DNA of 13,682 bases from JALYXS01 sp051003795 (GCA_051003795.1 JBPCKZ010000116.1:1-13682), one strand, 5' to 3'; counted from the first letter of the stretch, positions 1 through 8,093 are shown. Numbers and translations are program-made. The notes: generated from the letters alone by a model not told the origin.

Positions 1-2
1 AT

Positions 3-149
3 GTAGGAGGCGGGGCCGCGGCTGGCGCTGTCGTCGGCGGTCTTATCGGCCACGGAAAGGGAGCGGCTGTCGGTGCGCTCGCCGGTGGCGTCGGCGGTTA
101 TCTTTACAAAAAGCACAAGGATCATAGCTACAAACCCTACGGGAATTGA
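3..149 (+). CDS. Glycine-zipper protein, C-terminal fragment (5' end outside window)
   Basis: An open frame enters from the left edge and ends at TGA 147-149, giving 48 residues. The visible part is a run of Gly/Ala at short spacing (VGGGAAAGAVVGG, then GHGKGAAVGALAGGVGG) followed by a basic, His/Tyr-rich tail (YLYKKHKDHSYKPYGN). This is the GxxxG-type glycine-zipper pattern of small exported or outer-membrane-associated proteins, which form paired transmembrane hairpins. Proteins of this composition are common in Acidobacteria (recalled, not searched). The start, any signal peptide and the full length lie outside the window. It is separated from the copper cluster by the insertion sequence and is probably unrelated to it. 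No specific function can be assigned. Confidence 0.6.
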   Translation, partial: VGGGAAAGAVVGGLIGHGKGAAVGALAGGVGGYLYKKHKDHSYKPYGN

Positions 150-181
150 ATCTCAACGTCGCGTCGGAGCCGGGCACGCCG

Positions 182-345
182 TTAGCCTGGCCCGACGATT
201 CTTGTAAATAAGGTTTCGAGCCGCGAAAAGCTCTGTTTCACTTCGGCGAACGCGACTCGAAGTTCGGTTATATCTTTCGGGGTTAATCCCTCACCCATCG
301 GTTCTTCAAATAATCCTTTGATGCCAGGCGCTGCCTTCTTTTCTG
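182..345 (-). pseudogene. 3' remnant of an unknown gene interrupted by the IS6-family element
   Basis: On the - strand a frame reads from the left IS boundary (345) to TAA at 182-184. It gives about 54 residues with coding-like composition, including GLFEEPMGEGLTPKDITELR and a helical end, FAEVKQSFSRLETLFTRIVG. There is no plausible start: upstream the frame runs into the IS inverted repeat and meets a stop just inside the element, and the only internal Met lies mid-fragment. I read it as the C-terminal end of a gene whose front was removed or displaced by the insertion. The 66 bases beyond the other IS end (1160-1225) do not restore the frame; a stop appears within four codons of the joined junction. 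So the rest was deleted or rearranged rather than simply split. The amphipathic, charged helix could be a coiled coil. I do not recognise the family. Confidence 0.42.
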
Positions 346-362
346 GGCTCTGGTGCAACGTT
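346..362 (+). repeat. Left terminal inverted repeat of the IS6-family element
   Basis: The sequence reads GGCTCTGGTGCAACGTT inward from the left end. It pairs with the right-end repeat GGTTCTGGTGCAAACTT with three mismatches in 17. The CTGGTGCAA core corresponds to the CTGTTGCAA core of IS6/IS26/IS6100 ends. Confidence 0.85.
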
Positions 363-404
363 CCTAAGCGGGCTGTACGCCTTTCGGATTTTTAGAAATT
401 CCGA

Positions 405-1118
405 TCAGGCGGCTAGTACAGCATTCCAAAGTTCTGGCATTGTGGCTGAACTGCCACCCAACTTACCGGTCTTAAACTGATGCTTCTTAATTTTCTGCAC
501 AAGCTCGATGCCGCTGATGGTCACGGCCGCATGATCAAACCGTTTGAATCCGAGCATCGGTCTAGTCCGCTGTTTTATTCGACGATGGTCTTGCTCGATC
601 ATATTATTGAGGTACCTGCTCGACCGCACTCGGACCCGCCGCGGCAGGCAGCCTTCCGCCTTCAGTTCTCGCACGGCTCGATGGGATGCGGCGTAAGCAT
701 CGAGAGTAATCACGCGTGGCATGCCAACACTCTTCATCGCTTTGCGGAAGAAGTGCTTCGCTGCATTCACATCCCGCCTCTCGCTGAGGTAAAAATCGAC
801 CGTTCGCCCGACTTTATCCACCGCCCGATACAGATAGGTCCACCGGCCCTTCACCCTGATATACGTCTCGTCACATCGCCACGAACCGCCAACCGGCCGC
901 GCATACCGGCTCCAGCGCTTCTCGAACTCCGGCACGTAGCGCTGCACCCAACGCAGAATCGTCGTGTGCACGAGCACCACTCCGCGCTCGGCCATCATTT
1001 CCACGAGGTCACGTGCGCTCAATTTGTACCGTAAATACCATCGAACGCAAAGGACGATGATTTCTTGATCGAACTGCCGACCCTTGAACAGATCCTCGAC
1101 GGATGCCGCTGAAGTCAT
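405..1118 (-). CDS. IS6-family DDE transposase
   Basis: This 237-residue protein catalyses replicative transposition of the surrounding element. An N-terminal helix-turn-helix region (about residues 25-65, ending TTILRWVQRYVPEFEKRW) is followed by the RNase H-like catalytic domain. The catalytic triad is visible: D83 in WRCDETYIRVKG, D140 in VITLDAYAASHRA and E175 in NNMIEQDHRRIK, with the spacing expected for IS6-family enzymes (IS26 is D80, D137, E173). The length is normal for the family (about 234-240) and there is no frameshift or internal stop, so it is probably functional. The start is ATG at 1118-1116; a GATAAT box on the - strand (1131-1126) lies very close upstream. Transcription runs away from the copper cluster. 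Confidence 0.93.
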   Translation of the reverse strand: MTSAASVEDLFKGRQFDQEIIVLCVRWYLRYKLSARDLVEMMAERGVVLVHTTILRWVQRYVPEFEKRWSRYARPVGGSWRCDETYIRVKGRWTYLYRAVDKVGRTVDFYLSERRDVNAAKHFFRKAMKSVGMPRVITLDAYAASHRAVRELKAEGCLPRRVRVRSSRYLNNMIEQDHRRIKQRTRPMLGFKRFDHAAVTISGIELVQKIKKHQFKTGKLGGSSATMPELWNAVLAA

Positions 1119-1142
1119 TCCCGCGATTATCCGACACTCCGC

Positions 1143-1159
1143 AAGTTTGCACCAGAACC
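1143..1159 (-). repeat. Right terminal inverted repeat of the IS6-family element
   Basis: Read inward on the - strand this is GGTTCTGGTGCAAACTT, matching the left repeat at 14 of 17 positions. Read outward (+ strand) it contains TTGCAC, the position used by IS26-type ends as a -35 box for neighbouring genes. Confidence 0.85.
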
Positions 1160-1176
1160 GTATAGGCAGCTACAAA
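1147..1176 (+). promoter_or_regulatory. Candidate hybrid promoter from the IS right end into the copper cluster
   Basis: TTGCAC at 1147-1152 lies inside the right inverted repeat. It is followed after 18 bases by TACAAA at 1171-1176, in flanking DNA. The match to sigma-70 boxes is weak (3 of 6 and 4 of 6). IS6-family ends are known to form hybrid promoters in this way, and the element lies immediately upstream of the first cluster gene. This is a suggestion only. The organism may use other promoter sequences, and the native promoter may have been displaced by the insertion. Confidence 0.3.
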
Positions 1177-1225
1177 ATGCCTTGAAACGAAAGGTAATGC
1201 CAAGTCACCTGACAAAGAGACGCCC

Positions 1226-1792
1226 ATGAACTTCGATTCTACCGTTCGCCGCTTATCCATGCTAGCCGCACTAATCTTACTTCCACCCGTTTTCGGCGCG
1301 GAATCTTACTTCCCGAATCTGCCGGCAATCTTACAGGACGGGCGTCAGGTGCGCTTCTATCGAGACCTCGTGGCCGGCAAAACGGTAGTGCTGCATTCTT
1401 TCTTCGCCAACTGCCATGGGGTTTGCCCCATGATGCTGGGAAAAATGCGTTCGCTACAGGAGGCGCTTGGCGATCGGTTGGGCAAGGACGTTTTCCTGAT
1501 TAGTATCACGGTAAACCCCGCCGATGACACGCCGCGCAAGCTGGATGAGCTTTCTAAATCGCTCGGAGCCAAGCCTGGCTGGGTATTCGTTTCCGGTGAG
1601 CAGCGCAATATCGATTGGATTTTGTACCGGCTGGGGCAGTATTTTCCCGCTAAGGAAGATCACAGCACCATGCTCCTGGTGGGAAATGAGCGGTCCGGCG
1701 TCTGGTCTAAAGTCCACGCATCGGAACCCCTCGAGAAGATTCTAAACACGATCGAACGTGTTTCGCAATCGGGCAGTGAGAGCCCCCGATGA
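1226..1792 (+). CDS. SCO1/SenC/PrrC-family copper chaperone (first copy)
   Basis: This 188-residue exported protein has a thioredoxin-like fold and probably delivers copper to, or reduces cysteines of, an extracytoplasmic copper enzyme. Residues 1-25 form a signal peptide (LSMLAALILLPPVFGAES), possibly cleaved after FGA. The copper-binding CxxxC is C63-H-G-V-C67 in FFANCHGVCPMM, and the third ligand of the family is H146 in KEDHSTMLLVGN. All three ligands are therefore present. The fold signatures VFLISITVNPADDTP and GWVFVSGEQ also fit. SCO proteins are best known for Cu(A) assembly in cytochrome oxidase. No oxidase subunits lie here, and the stop overlaps an upstream start of the multicopper oxidase gene (ATGA, 1789-1792), so the likely client is that oxidase. 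The Shine-Dalgarno is weak (AAAGAGA, 1214-1220). A paralogue is at 9943-10512. Confidence 0.9.
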   Translation: MNFDSTVRRLSMLAALILLPPVFGAESYFPNLPAILQDGRQVRFYRDLVAGKTVVLHSFFANCHGVCPMMLGKMRSLQEALGDRLGKDVFLISITVNPADDTPRKLDELSKSLGAKPGWVFVSGEQRNIDWILYRLGQYFPAKEDHSTMLLVGNERSGVWSKVHASEPLEKILNTIERVSQSGSESPR

Positions 1793-1802
1793 AACGGGGA
1801 CC

Positions 1803-1807
1803 GGAGG
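1803..1807 (+). promoter_or_regulatory. Shine-Dalgarno deciding the multicopper oxidase start
   Basis: GGAGG lies 5 bases before ATG at 1813. The alternative in-frame ATG at 1789 has only weak purine stretches before it and would put eight charged residues (MKRGPEAS) ahead of a ready-made signal peptide. This favours 1813. Confidence 0.6.
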
Positions 1808-1812
1808 CTTCA

Positions 1813-4800
1813 ATGAAAGGTTTATTCCTTGGGGTGTTTTCAGCGGTATTGCTGGGAGGTTTGTGCATTGCTCCGGCTTCCGCAGCCCCCGCTGGTTGCA
1901 AGGGTGTCACCGTGCAGGCGGAAGTGGCTGCTATCGAGCACGCCTATCAGTATAACCGCTTCGGGTCGTTCAATCCGGCCGGATTGATTTTCGCCCTGCA
2001 ACAGGATCTTGTCCCTCAAGATGTCAAGCAAGTCGATGAAGACGCTTACTTCGCCAAGTACACGGTCGAGCAACTTTGGCAGCGCAAGCTGCAGCCAGGG
2101 AAGGTTCGATTGCGCCGCTCCAAACGACCGAGGCCATTGGTGCTGCGCGTCAATGAAGACGATTGCCTCGAAGTGCATTTTACCAATCTGTTGTCTCCGC
2201 TACCTCCGGTGTGGACCAATCTCACGGTTCCCGAACACGCGCTGAGTCCTAACGATTCGACAGCGCGCGTGCCATTCGTGATGGAAGAGTCGCCATACCC
2301 CGCCACGCGTGAAGTCTCATTGCATGTGAATGGGCTGGAGTATATGGGTTCGATTGAGTCCGACGGCGCGTTTGTGGGCAACAACCCGAATTCGAACGTG
2401 AAACCCGGCGGCGCACACACGTATAAGTGGTACGCGCGGAAAGAGGGCGGCTTCTTGCTCTATTCGACTGCGGCGACAACGGGAGGCGAAGGCGATGGCG
2501 GTCAAATAGAGCTGGGGCTATTTGGCGCGGTCAACGTGGAGCCAAAAGGAGCGAAGTGGTACCGGTCACAGGTGACCCACGACGTGCTCGTAGCGGCTTC
2601 TCCTAAGCGCGGCAAAGATTCCGACTACACCCACATCGACTACTCCAAAATCGCGATTCTCGATTCGGCAAATCGCATACTGCACTCCGACCTGAACGCC
2701 GTAATTGTGCAAGACCCAAAGGCCCCAAAAGATAAAGGGGAACAATATTGCGGCGACGAAGGTCCCGGGCAAACTTGCGGACTCTCTTTCCGCGAGTTCA
2801 CTGTAATATTCCATGACGAGATCAACGCCGTGCAAAGCTTCGCCGAACTGGGCGATGAAACAAATCCGATAGCGAGCGTGAAAGACGGGATGGGCATTAA
2901 CTACGGCGTGTCTTCAATGGGCGCGCCCGTGCTCGCGAATCTGAAAAAGATCGGTCCGGCCGCGAAGTGCGCCGAATGTAAATTCGAAGAGTTTTTCCTC
3001 TCCTCCTGGGCGAATGGCGATCCCGCGCTTCTGCCGCAGTATGAAGACGATCCATCAAATGTCCATCACGCATATTTGGGTGATCCCGTGCGCTTCCGCA
3101 ATATGCATGCAGGTCCTAAAGAAACGCATGTCTTTCACCTTCACGCGCATCAATGGCTGTATGACCATCGCGATCCGCGTGCGACTTATCTCGACTCGCA
3201 AACCATCTCGCCGGGCGCGTCGTATACATACGCGATTCAATATGGCGGCGCAGGCAATCGCAACTTCACGGTGGGCGATTCTATCTTTCACTGCCATTTG
3301 TATCCGCATTTCGCCCAGGGAATGTGGGAGCTTTGGCGCGCGCACGATGTGTTTGAGGACGGCACGAAGGGTGTCTGGGATGGCGAAACGAACCCGCGCG
3401 GGCGCTGGTTGCCGGATGGCGAAATCGCGGAGGGTACGCCCAATCCCGCGGTGGTTCCCATTCCCGGCCGTGCGCTAGCTCCGCTGCCCGGCAAGGAATT
3501 CGGTGGTTATCCATTCTTTATTCCAGGCCGGGCTGGCCACCGTCCGCCCCAACCTCCGCTCGATATGGATATCGACGAGAAGGGGGAACAGTTGAGCGGT
3601 GGATTGTCGCGGCATCTGGTGCTCGAAGGCGAAGCCAAGAACGGTACCGACGATCCGGATGAAGAAAAGAAACTGTTTAGTTCCAAATTCGGCGACGGGC
3701 CGAGTGGCCCGGATGCCGTAACCCTGGGATCGAAGGTGGCGGAAGCCAATGCGAACCGCGTCATGGCGAGCAACTCCAACTCGGCGCACACATTATTTGC
3801 CAAGAAGCTGACGAAGGCCACCATTCACCGCCTGCCTTGGGAAGGCACGCCCGGTGAGCAAACGGCTATGAGGTTCCATCAAGGTTTGCTGGCCAGTCTC
3901 GATTTCCACGGTACGCCCGGAAAAGCAGACCCGTTGACTACGCCGCAAGACCACTCGCTCCCATTCGCCGGTGAGTGGTGGAAAGGAATGGGCTATTGGT
4001 CTCCCGTCGAAGGCGGTGGCAAGACAATGCAGTTCGGCGTCAATGGGCGCATCGGCGAGTGGATGCGCAGTTCGGGAAATCCGGAACCGAAAAGCCTTGG
4101 GATGCCAGGCGCCCCGTACGCGGACCCCTGTCCGACTGGCACGCCGTTGCGTAAATATCGAGCGGCTTATATCCAACTCGATATGACCGTTAATAAGTGG
4201 GGGTGGCACGATCCACAAGCGCGGATAGCCGTGCTGGAAAAAGATGTCAAGGATACGATCGAACTCCGGCGTCCAACGGAACCGCTGTTTTTCCGCGCAA
4301 ACTCGGGCGAGTGTATTCAGTTTGCCGCGACGAATCTTGTCCCCAGCGCCCTGAATCTGGATGATTTTCAAATATTCTCGCCAACCGATACTCTAGGGCA
4401 GCACATTCACCTGGTGAAGTTCGATGTCACCTCATCCGACGGATCTGCCAACGGCTGGAACTATGAAGATGGGACGCTCTCGGCGGATGAGGTCCGGGAA
4501 CGCATTGCGGCGCATAACGCCGCCAATCCTGGCGATCCAATCGGGTTGAAGACGCACCCGATATTCAAGGTTCATGGCGCCCTGGAGAACGATAAGCGGG
4601 GCTGGTGCGCGGATATGCCGGGCGGAAGCGATAAGAATCCATGGTGCGGCGCCCAGACCACTGTTCAACGCTGGTACGCGGACCCGGTATTCGATCGCAA
4701 TAAGAACGACCGCACCCTGCGGACCGTATTCACGCACGACCACTTCGGGCCGAGCTCGCATCAACATCACGGCCTGTATGCGGCACTTGTAATAGAGCCC

Positions 4801-7479
4801 ACGGACTCCACCTGGAAAACTCTGGACGGCAGCAGACAGCTCGGAACGGGACGCAATGACGGCGGACCTACATCGTACCGCGCCAACATCGAAGTAAGGG
4901 GCGACCCGAGCAAGAACCGGCGCGAGTTCACCATGGCCTTTGCCGATTTCGCTCTGCTGTACACAACGGATCTGGAACCGGTGAACCCGCCGAACCGCAG
5001 CGAGACTTTGCGAATGCCCGGTGGGGCGGACCGCGAGGTTTTGCCCACGCCCGAGGGCATTTCCGGGCGCGATCCGGGTACCCAGCTGATCAATTACAGG
5101 CAAGAACCCGTGCCGTTGCGCGTGGCCGAGGAGAAAAACACCGGATTCATTCAGCGCAAGTATGCGGATGACCACTATTACCCTGAAAACCCCAAAGCCC
5201 CTGTGAAGGACGATCCACGGGGCAACCTGGCCAACGTCTTCAATTCCAACGTTCATCAAGTCACCGACGAAGAATTACGGGAACCGCGAAAAGCGGACGG
5301 ATCCAGGAATCCCTCCCTGTTCGCGGCGCTCGAAAAGCAGCGGCTGAACTTCATGGAACACCTTAATTGCCCGCAGGGGGCCGATGATGCGTTCAAGCCG
5401 TTCTACTGCGAGGTGGGGCGTAAACCCGGCGATCCGGCAACTCCGCTCTTGACTGCCTATGAGGGTGACCGCATGCAGGTGCGCCTGGTGCAGGGGGCGC
5501 AGGAAGAGCAGCACATTTTCACGATGACCGGCGTCAAGTGGCTGCATCAGGCGGCAGGCGAATATCCTCACACCCCTGAAGAAATCAGCCTGCAAGAACA
5601 TCCTTCGCCGGGGTACGTGAACGCGCAGCAGATTGGTATTTCGGAACACATGGAGTTCGACATGCCGCTGGGCGTACAACATAAGGCCGCTTCGGACCAC
5701 TTGTATATGTCGTCGGCTACGGATAACCTCTGGGACGGCATGTGGGGAATTGCCAGGGTTTTTGGATGGACAACACCGCCAGGTGCTAGCGTCCCGGTCC
5801 AGAATGTTCAGCCGAATCTGGCGAAGATCGTCGAAGCACCCGCGCCACCGAAAACGGCGGATTCGAACATTGTGTGCGCCCCGAGCACGATGGTAGTGCA
5901 TGTGGGCGCATATTTGGCGCGCGATCTCGCGCCGGATAGTAAAGGTGACCCCGACGACAAGGTTCGCCTAACGCAAAAAGATGGCGCATTTTATAACAGC
6001 CGTTTCCAGATTTCCGATCCCAACGCGATCGTCTTCGTGGAGCACGATCCGCAATACCCGGACGATCAGAAAGAGCATCTGCGGGAAGCATATCGACAAG
6101 GCAAACCATACGAGCCTCTGATCCTGCGCGCGCCGGCTGGCGCATGCCTGGACGTTTTTCTCCACAACCACATTCCGTCCGATTACGACGACCGCTGGAA
6201 ACATCCGGACCAGGTGAGGAACGGGGCGGGGAGCGGCAAGCCGGCTGAAATTGAAGCCAAGGTTGCCCAGCATAAAGGTACCTATAGCCTCATGCCGCCG
6301 CTGACCGACGGTCTCAATATGAATCAGTTGCGATCTTCATCCAGCGTCGGACTGAGTCCCCAATTGCTCGAGTTGGATTTCCGTAATTCCATGGGTGTCG
6401 ATATCGGGATCAACCAGCCGTCGGCGGTCCAGCCCGGGGAAACCAAGAAGTTCAACTGGTACGCGGGTGAGCAGCGTCTGGTGGATGGTCCGGAAGGGCG
6501 CGTGGTGCGATACCTGCCTGCTGAATATGGCGCGGTTTCTTTGCGCGACCTGGCGGACCCAATAAAGCACACCACCCACGGGGCGGTCGGCATGCTGATT
6601 GTGGAGCCGCGCGGGAGTTGCTCCACTTATCCGATTGCGCCAATGACCGGAACGGCGCACAGGGGCGCGCACAACGATAAGGTGACCAAAGCAATCCGCG
6701 AAAAATACCGGATGGCCGGCTATTGCGAAATCAAAGGAGAAGAAGATCCGCGGATGCAGTTCATGCGTTCCAAGGCGACCGCCGATGTTCGGATTGGAAA
6801 CAAGATATCATTTCGGGATTTCGCGCTCCTGTATCAGGACGATCTCAGCTTGATGCAGGGTCAAGAACCCCTGCCGAACCTGCGCGGCGGCGATGACGCG
6901 GAGGATTCCGGCGGTAAAGCTTTCAATTACCGGACAGAGCCGTTGTGGGCGCGCGCAGGCGCGGGGTCGCCGGAAGTCAAGCCCGAAGAAATGCAGAACC
7001 GGGTATTTACCAATACGCTCAGCTCCAAGGCGCCGAATGCGGGTTGCGGCGGGCCGTGCGGCGACCCGGAAACCCCCGTGTTCACGGCGCCGGCGGGCCG
7101 GGAAGTGCGATTCCGCGTAGTCCATCCAGGCGGACACCCGCGCCAACATGGCTTCACGCTGTTTGGGCATAGCTGGGAAGATCAGCCGTGGCAGTGGGAG
7201 AAACGAACCGGCGACTCCGAGTACACGCAGGTGATGGCCAACAACACGCATATCGCTCATTTGGGGAGTGTTAGTGGAATCGGGCCAGCGCGGCATCTGA
7301 ATCTCCGAACTTGCGCCGGCGGTACGTACCGGGTGAAGGGCGATTACCTTTTCCGGACGCAGGAGGCCTTTCAGTTTCAAGGTGGATTGTGGGGAATTTT
7401 CCGTGTGACGGATCCCGACGGTTCCGTATGCACCGCGGATGACGAAGAAGTGCAACAGCAGAAAGCGAGGACAAAATAA
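1813..7479 (+). CDS. Giant exported multicopper oxidase, six cupredoxin-like domains; candidate Mn(II) oxidase
   Basis: This protein has about 1,888 residues (about 205 kDa), numbered here from ATG 1813; ATG 1789 would add eight. A signal peptide (residues 1-25, MKGLFLGVFSAVLLGGLCIA) sends it across the inner membrane. All four copper motifs of multicopper oxidases are visible: HxxHxH at H439/H442/H444, HCHxxxHxxxxM at H493-C494-H495/H499/M504, HxH at H864/H866, and HxH at H975/H977 followed by H983/H985/H986. Type 1 and trinuclear copper sites should both form. The chain divides into three similar modules beginning near C22-30, C773 and C1355, each with two cupredoxin-like domains; the third has no ligands. 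There is also a CxxC (C386, C389). Size, exported nature and SCO neighbours resemble MofA/MnxG/McoA-type putative manganese oxidases. Another substrate (iron, copper, phenolics) cannot be excluded. Confidence 0.88.
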   Translation: MKGLFLGVFSAVLLGGLCIAPASAAPAGCKGVTVQAEVAAIEHAYQYNRFGSFNPAGLIFALQQDLVPQDVKQVDEDAYFAKYTVEQLWQRKLQPGKVRLRRSKRPRPLVLRVNEDDCLEVHFTNLLSPLPPVWTNLTVPEHALSPNDSTARVPFVMEESPYPATREVSLHVNGLEYMGSIESDGAFVGNNPNSNVKPGGAHTYKWYARKEGGFLLYSTAATTGGEGDGGQIELGLFGAVNVEPKGAKWYRSQVTHDVLVAASPKRGKDSDYTHIDYSKIAILDSANRILHSDLNAVIVQDPKAPKDKGEQYCGDEGPGQTCGLSFREFTVIFHDEINAVQSFAELGDETNPIASVKDGMGINYGVSSMGAPVLANLKKIGPAAKCAECKFEEFFLSSWANGDPALLPQYEDDPSNVHHAYLGDPVRFRNMHAGPKETHVFHLHAHQWLYDHRDPRATYLDSQTISPGASYTYAIQYGGAGNRNFTVGDSIFHCHLYPHFAQGMWELWRAHDVFEDGTKGVWDGETNPRGRWLPDGEIAEGTPNPAVVPIPGRALAPLPGKEFGGYPFFIPGRAGHRPPQPPLDMDIDEKGEQLSGGLSRHLVLEGEAKNGTDDPDEEKKLFSSKFGDGPSGPDAVTLGSKVAEANANRVMASNSNSAHTLFAKKLTKATIHRLPWEGTPGEQTAMRFHQGLLASLDFHGTPGKADPLTTPQDHSLPFAGEWWKGMGYWSPVEGGGKTMQFGVNGRIGEWMRSSGNPEPKSLGMPGAPYADPCPTGTPLRKYRAAYIQLDMTVNKWGWHDPQARIAVLEKDVKDTIELRRPTEPLFFRANSGECIQFAATNLVPSALNLDDFQIFSPTDTLGQHIHLVKFDVTSSDGSANGWNYEDGTLSADEVRERIAAHNAANPGDPIGLKTHPIFKVHGALENDKRGWCADMPGGSDKNPWCGAQTTVQRWYADPVFDRNKNDRTLRTVFTHDHFGPSSHQHHGLYAALVIEPTDSTWKTLDGSRQLGTGRNDGGPTSYRANIEVRGDPSKNRREFTMAFADFALLYTTDLEPVNPPNRSETLRMPGGADREVLPTPEGISGRDPGTQLINYRQEPVPLRVAEEKNTGFIQRKYADDHYYPENPKAPVKDDPRGNLANVFNSNVHQVTDEELREPRKADGSRNPSLFAALEKQRLNFMEHLNCPQGADDAFKPFYCEVGRKPGDPATPLLTAYEGDRMQVRLVQGAQEEQHIFTMTGVKWLHQAAGEYPHTPEEISLQEHPSPGYVNAQQIGISEHMEFDMPLGVQHKAASDHLYMSSATDNLWDGMWGIARVFGWTTPPGASVPVQNVQPNLAKIVEAPAPPKTADSNIVCAPSTMVVHVGAYLARDLAPDSKGDPDDKVRLTQKDGAFYNSRFQISDPNAIVFVEHDPQYPDDQKEHLREAYRQGKPYEPLILRAPAGACLDVFLHNHIPSDYDDRWKHPDQVRNGAGSGKPAEIEAKVAQHKGTYSLMPPLTDGLNMNQLRSSSSVGLSPQLLELDFRNSMGVDIGINQPSAVQPGETKKFNWYAGEQRLVDGPEGRVVRYLPAEYGAVSLRDLADPIKHTTHGAVGMLIVEPRGSCSTYPIAPMTGTAHRGAHNDKVTKAIREKYRMAGYCEIKGEEDPRMQFMRSKATADVRIGNKISFRDFALLYQDDLSLMQGQEPLPNLRGGDDAEDSGGKAFNYRTEPLWARAGAGSPEVKPEEMQNRVFTNTLSSKAPNAGCGGPCGDPETPVFTAPAGREVRFRVVHPGGHPRQHGFTLFGHSWEDQPWQWEKRTGDSEYTQVMANNTHIAHLGSVSGIGPARHLNLRTCAGGTYRVKGDYLFRTQEAFQFQGGLWGIFRVTDPDGSVCTADDEEVQQQKARTK

Positions 7480-8093
7480 TGGCGAAGGCAATTACGGCGC
7501 GTCCAACGAAAGACGCGGGAACGGTTTCGTGGCTTCCGGGGCCCGTCCGGCTGGGGTTCGAGTTGGATCCGCAACAAAATCATTTCGGCGACCAGAACGA
7601 AATGGTGGGAGCCAGCGTGAATGGCGGGGGTGCGACGCTCGAACAGAACGACGATAACGGAGTCCAGGTTAATTTCGGTGACGGCGATTTACTGTTACAG
7701 ACCGAGCGGCCGCGCGATACCATCCTGCTGACGTTTACTCCGCCCGTACGCGCGGCGGCCGTGCAGATCGCGGCATTCGGCCTAGCCAATACGAATCCCG
7801 TATCTTTCACGGCCCTTTCGCAGGCTACGCTGACCGACACGACGCTCACGCGGGTTAAGAAAACCCCAACGACGACCACTGGCGCACGTGATGGCAGTGC
7901 GGTAACTCTCGGGTTTCAGTGCGAGGACGGCGATGCTCCTATCCTCTCGCTCGGGTTTTCGGTGGAGCCTCTCGGTCCCGCGCAAGCTTTGCGAAGTTTC
8001 GGAATCAACCAAGTTACGTTTGCGGAGCGGCAGATCGCTCCAATGACTGTCACGGCGGCCGCCGGGCCAAAAGTACGAAAGGCGGGCTCATGA
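7479..8093 (+). CDS. Unknown 204-residue beta-rich protein
   Basis: I do not recognise this family. The start overlaps the oxidase stop by one base (TAATG), with GAGG 8 bases upstream, so it is translationally coupled to the oxidase. The protein begins MAKAITARPTKDAG and has no signal peptide or membrane segment, which is odd between exported proteins. Alternating hydrophobic strands (DTILLTFTPPVRAAAVQIAA, VTLGFQ, ILSLGFSV, FGINQVTF) and many Gly/Asn/Asp/Thr residues suggest a beta-sandwich or jelly-roll fold, as in discoidin-like or PEP-CTERM-type extracellular domains. There is one cysteine (C148) and few histidines, so an obvious metal site is absent. It could be a partner subunit exported with the oxidase, a protein released by another route, or a cytoplasmic accessory. 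Confidence 0.78.
   Translation: MAKAITARPTKDAGTVSWLPGPVRLGFELDPQQNHFGDQNEMVGASVNGGGATLEQNDDNGVQVNFGDGDLLLQTERPRDTILLTFTPPVRAAAVQIAAFGLANTNPVSFTALSQATLTDTTLTRVKKTPTTTTGARDGSAVTLGFQCEDGDAPILSLGFSVEPLGPAQALRSFGINQVTFAERQIAPMTVTAAAGPKVRKAGS

Larger units (their letters stand above)
346..1159 (-). mobile_element. IS6-family insertion sequence, complete (814 bp)
   Basis: The element is bounded by imperfect 17-bp terminal inverted repeats (346-362 and 1143-1159, 14 of 17 identical) and contains one intact IS6-type DDE transposase reading leftward. The length of 814 bp fits the IS6 family (roughly 0.8-0.9 kb), and the repeats resemble the family pattern GGNTCTGTTGCAAA. IS6 elements usually make 8-bp target duplications. 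Here the flanks are CTTTTCTG on the left and GTATAGGC on the right, which do not match. The copy therefore probably arose by cointegrate formation, recombination or an adjacent deletion, which agrees with the truncated gene on its left. It sits 66 bp before the first gene of the copper cluster. Confidence 0.88.

Noticed and set aside
480..1034. 184-residue + strand frame inside the insertion sequence
   Set aside because: It is antisense to the transposase, with no recognisable motif and a composition expected of a shadow frame.
338..1167. 8-bp target duplication around the IS6-family element
   Set aside because: Flanks CTTTTCTG and GTATAGGC share no duplication.
1009..1260. 83-residue - strand frame spanning the IS right end and the SCO start
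   Set aside because: It crosses the inverted repeat and overlaps two better-supported genes; no motif or ribosome site.
1789..1812. Upstream in-frame ATG as start of the giant oxidase
   Set aside because: It overlaps the SCO stop neatly (ATGA), but ATG 1813 has a GGAGG site at good spacing and begins directly with a signal peptide. The upstream start remains possible.
4432..5259. 275-residue - strand frame inside the oxidase gene
   Set aside because: Long antisense frames are expected in high-GC coding DNA. The + strand here carries motif B of the oxidase, and the antisense product shows no domain.
7919..8089. N-terminal extension of the propeller protein
   Set aside because: It overlaps the 204-residue gene in another frame, and ATG 8090 gives a proper signal peptide and Shine-Dalgarno.
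7479..8093. Counterpart of the small MnxE/MnxF subunits of the Bacillus Mn oxidase
   Set aside because: Position beside the oxidase is suggestive, but length and lack of a His-rich metal site or signal peptide give no sequence support.
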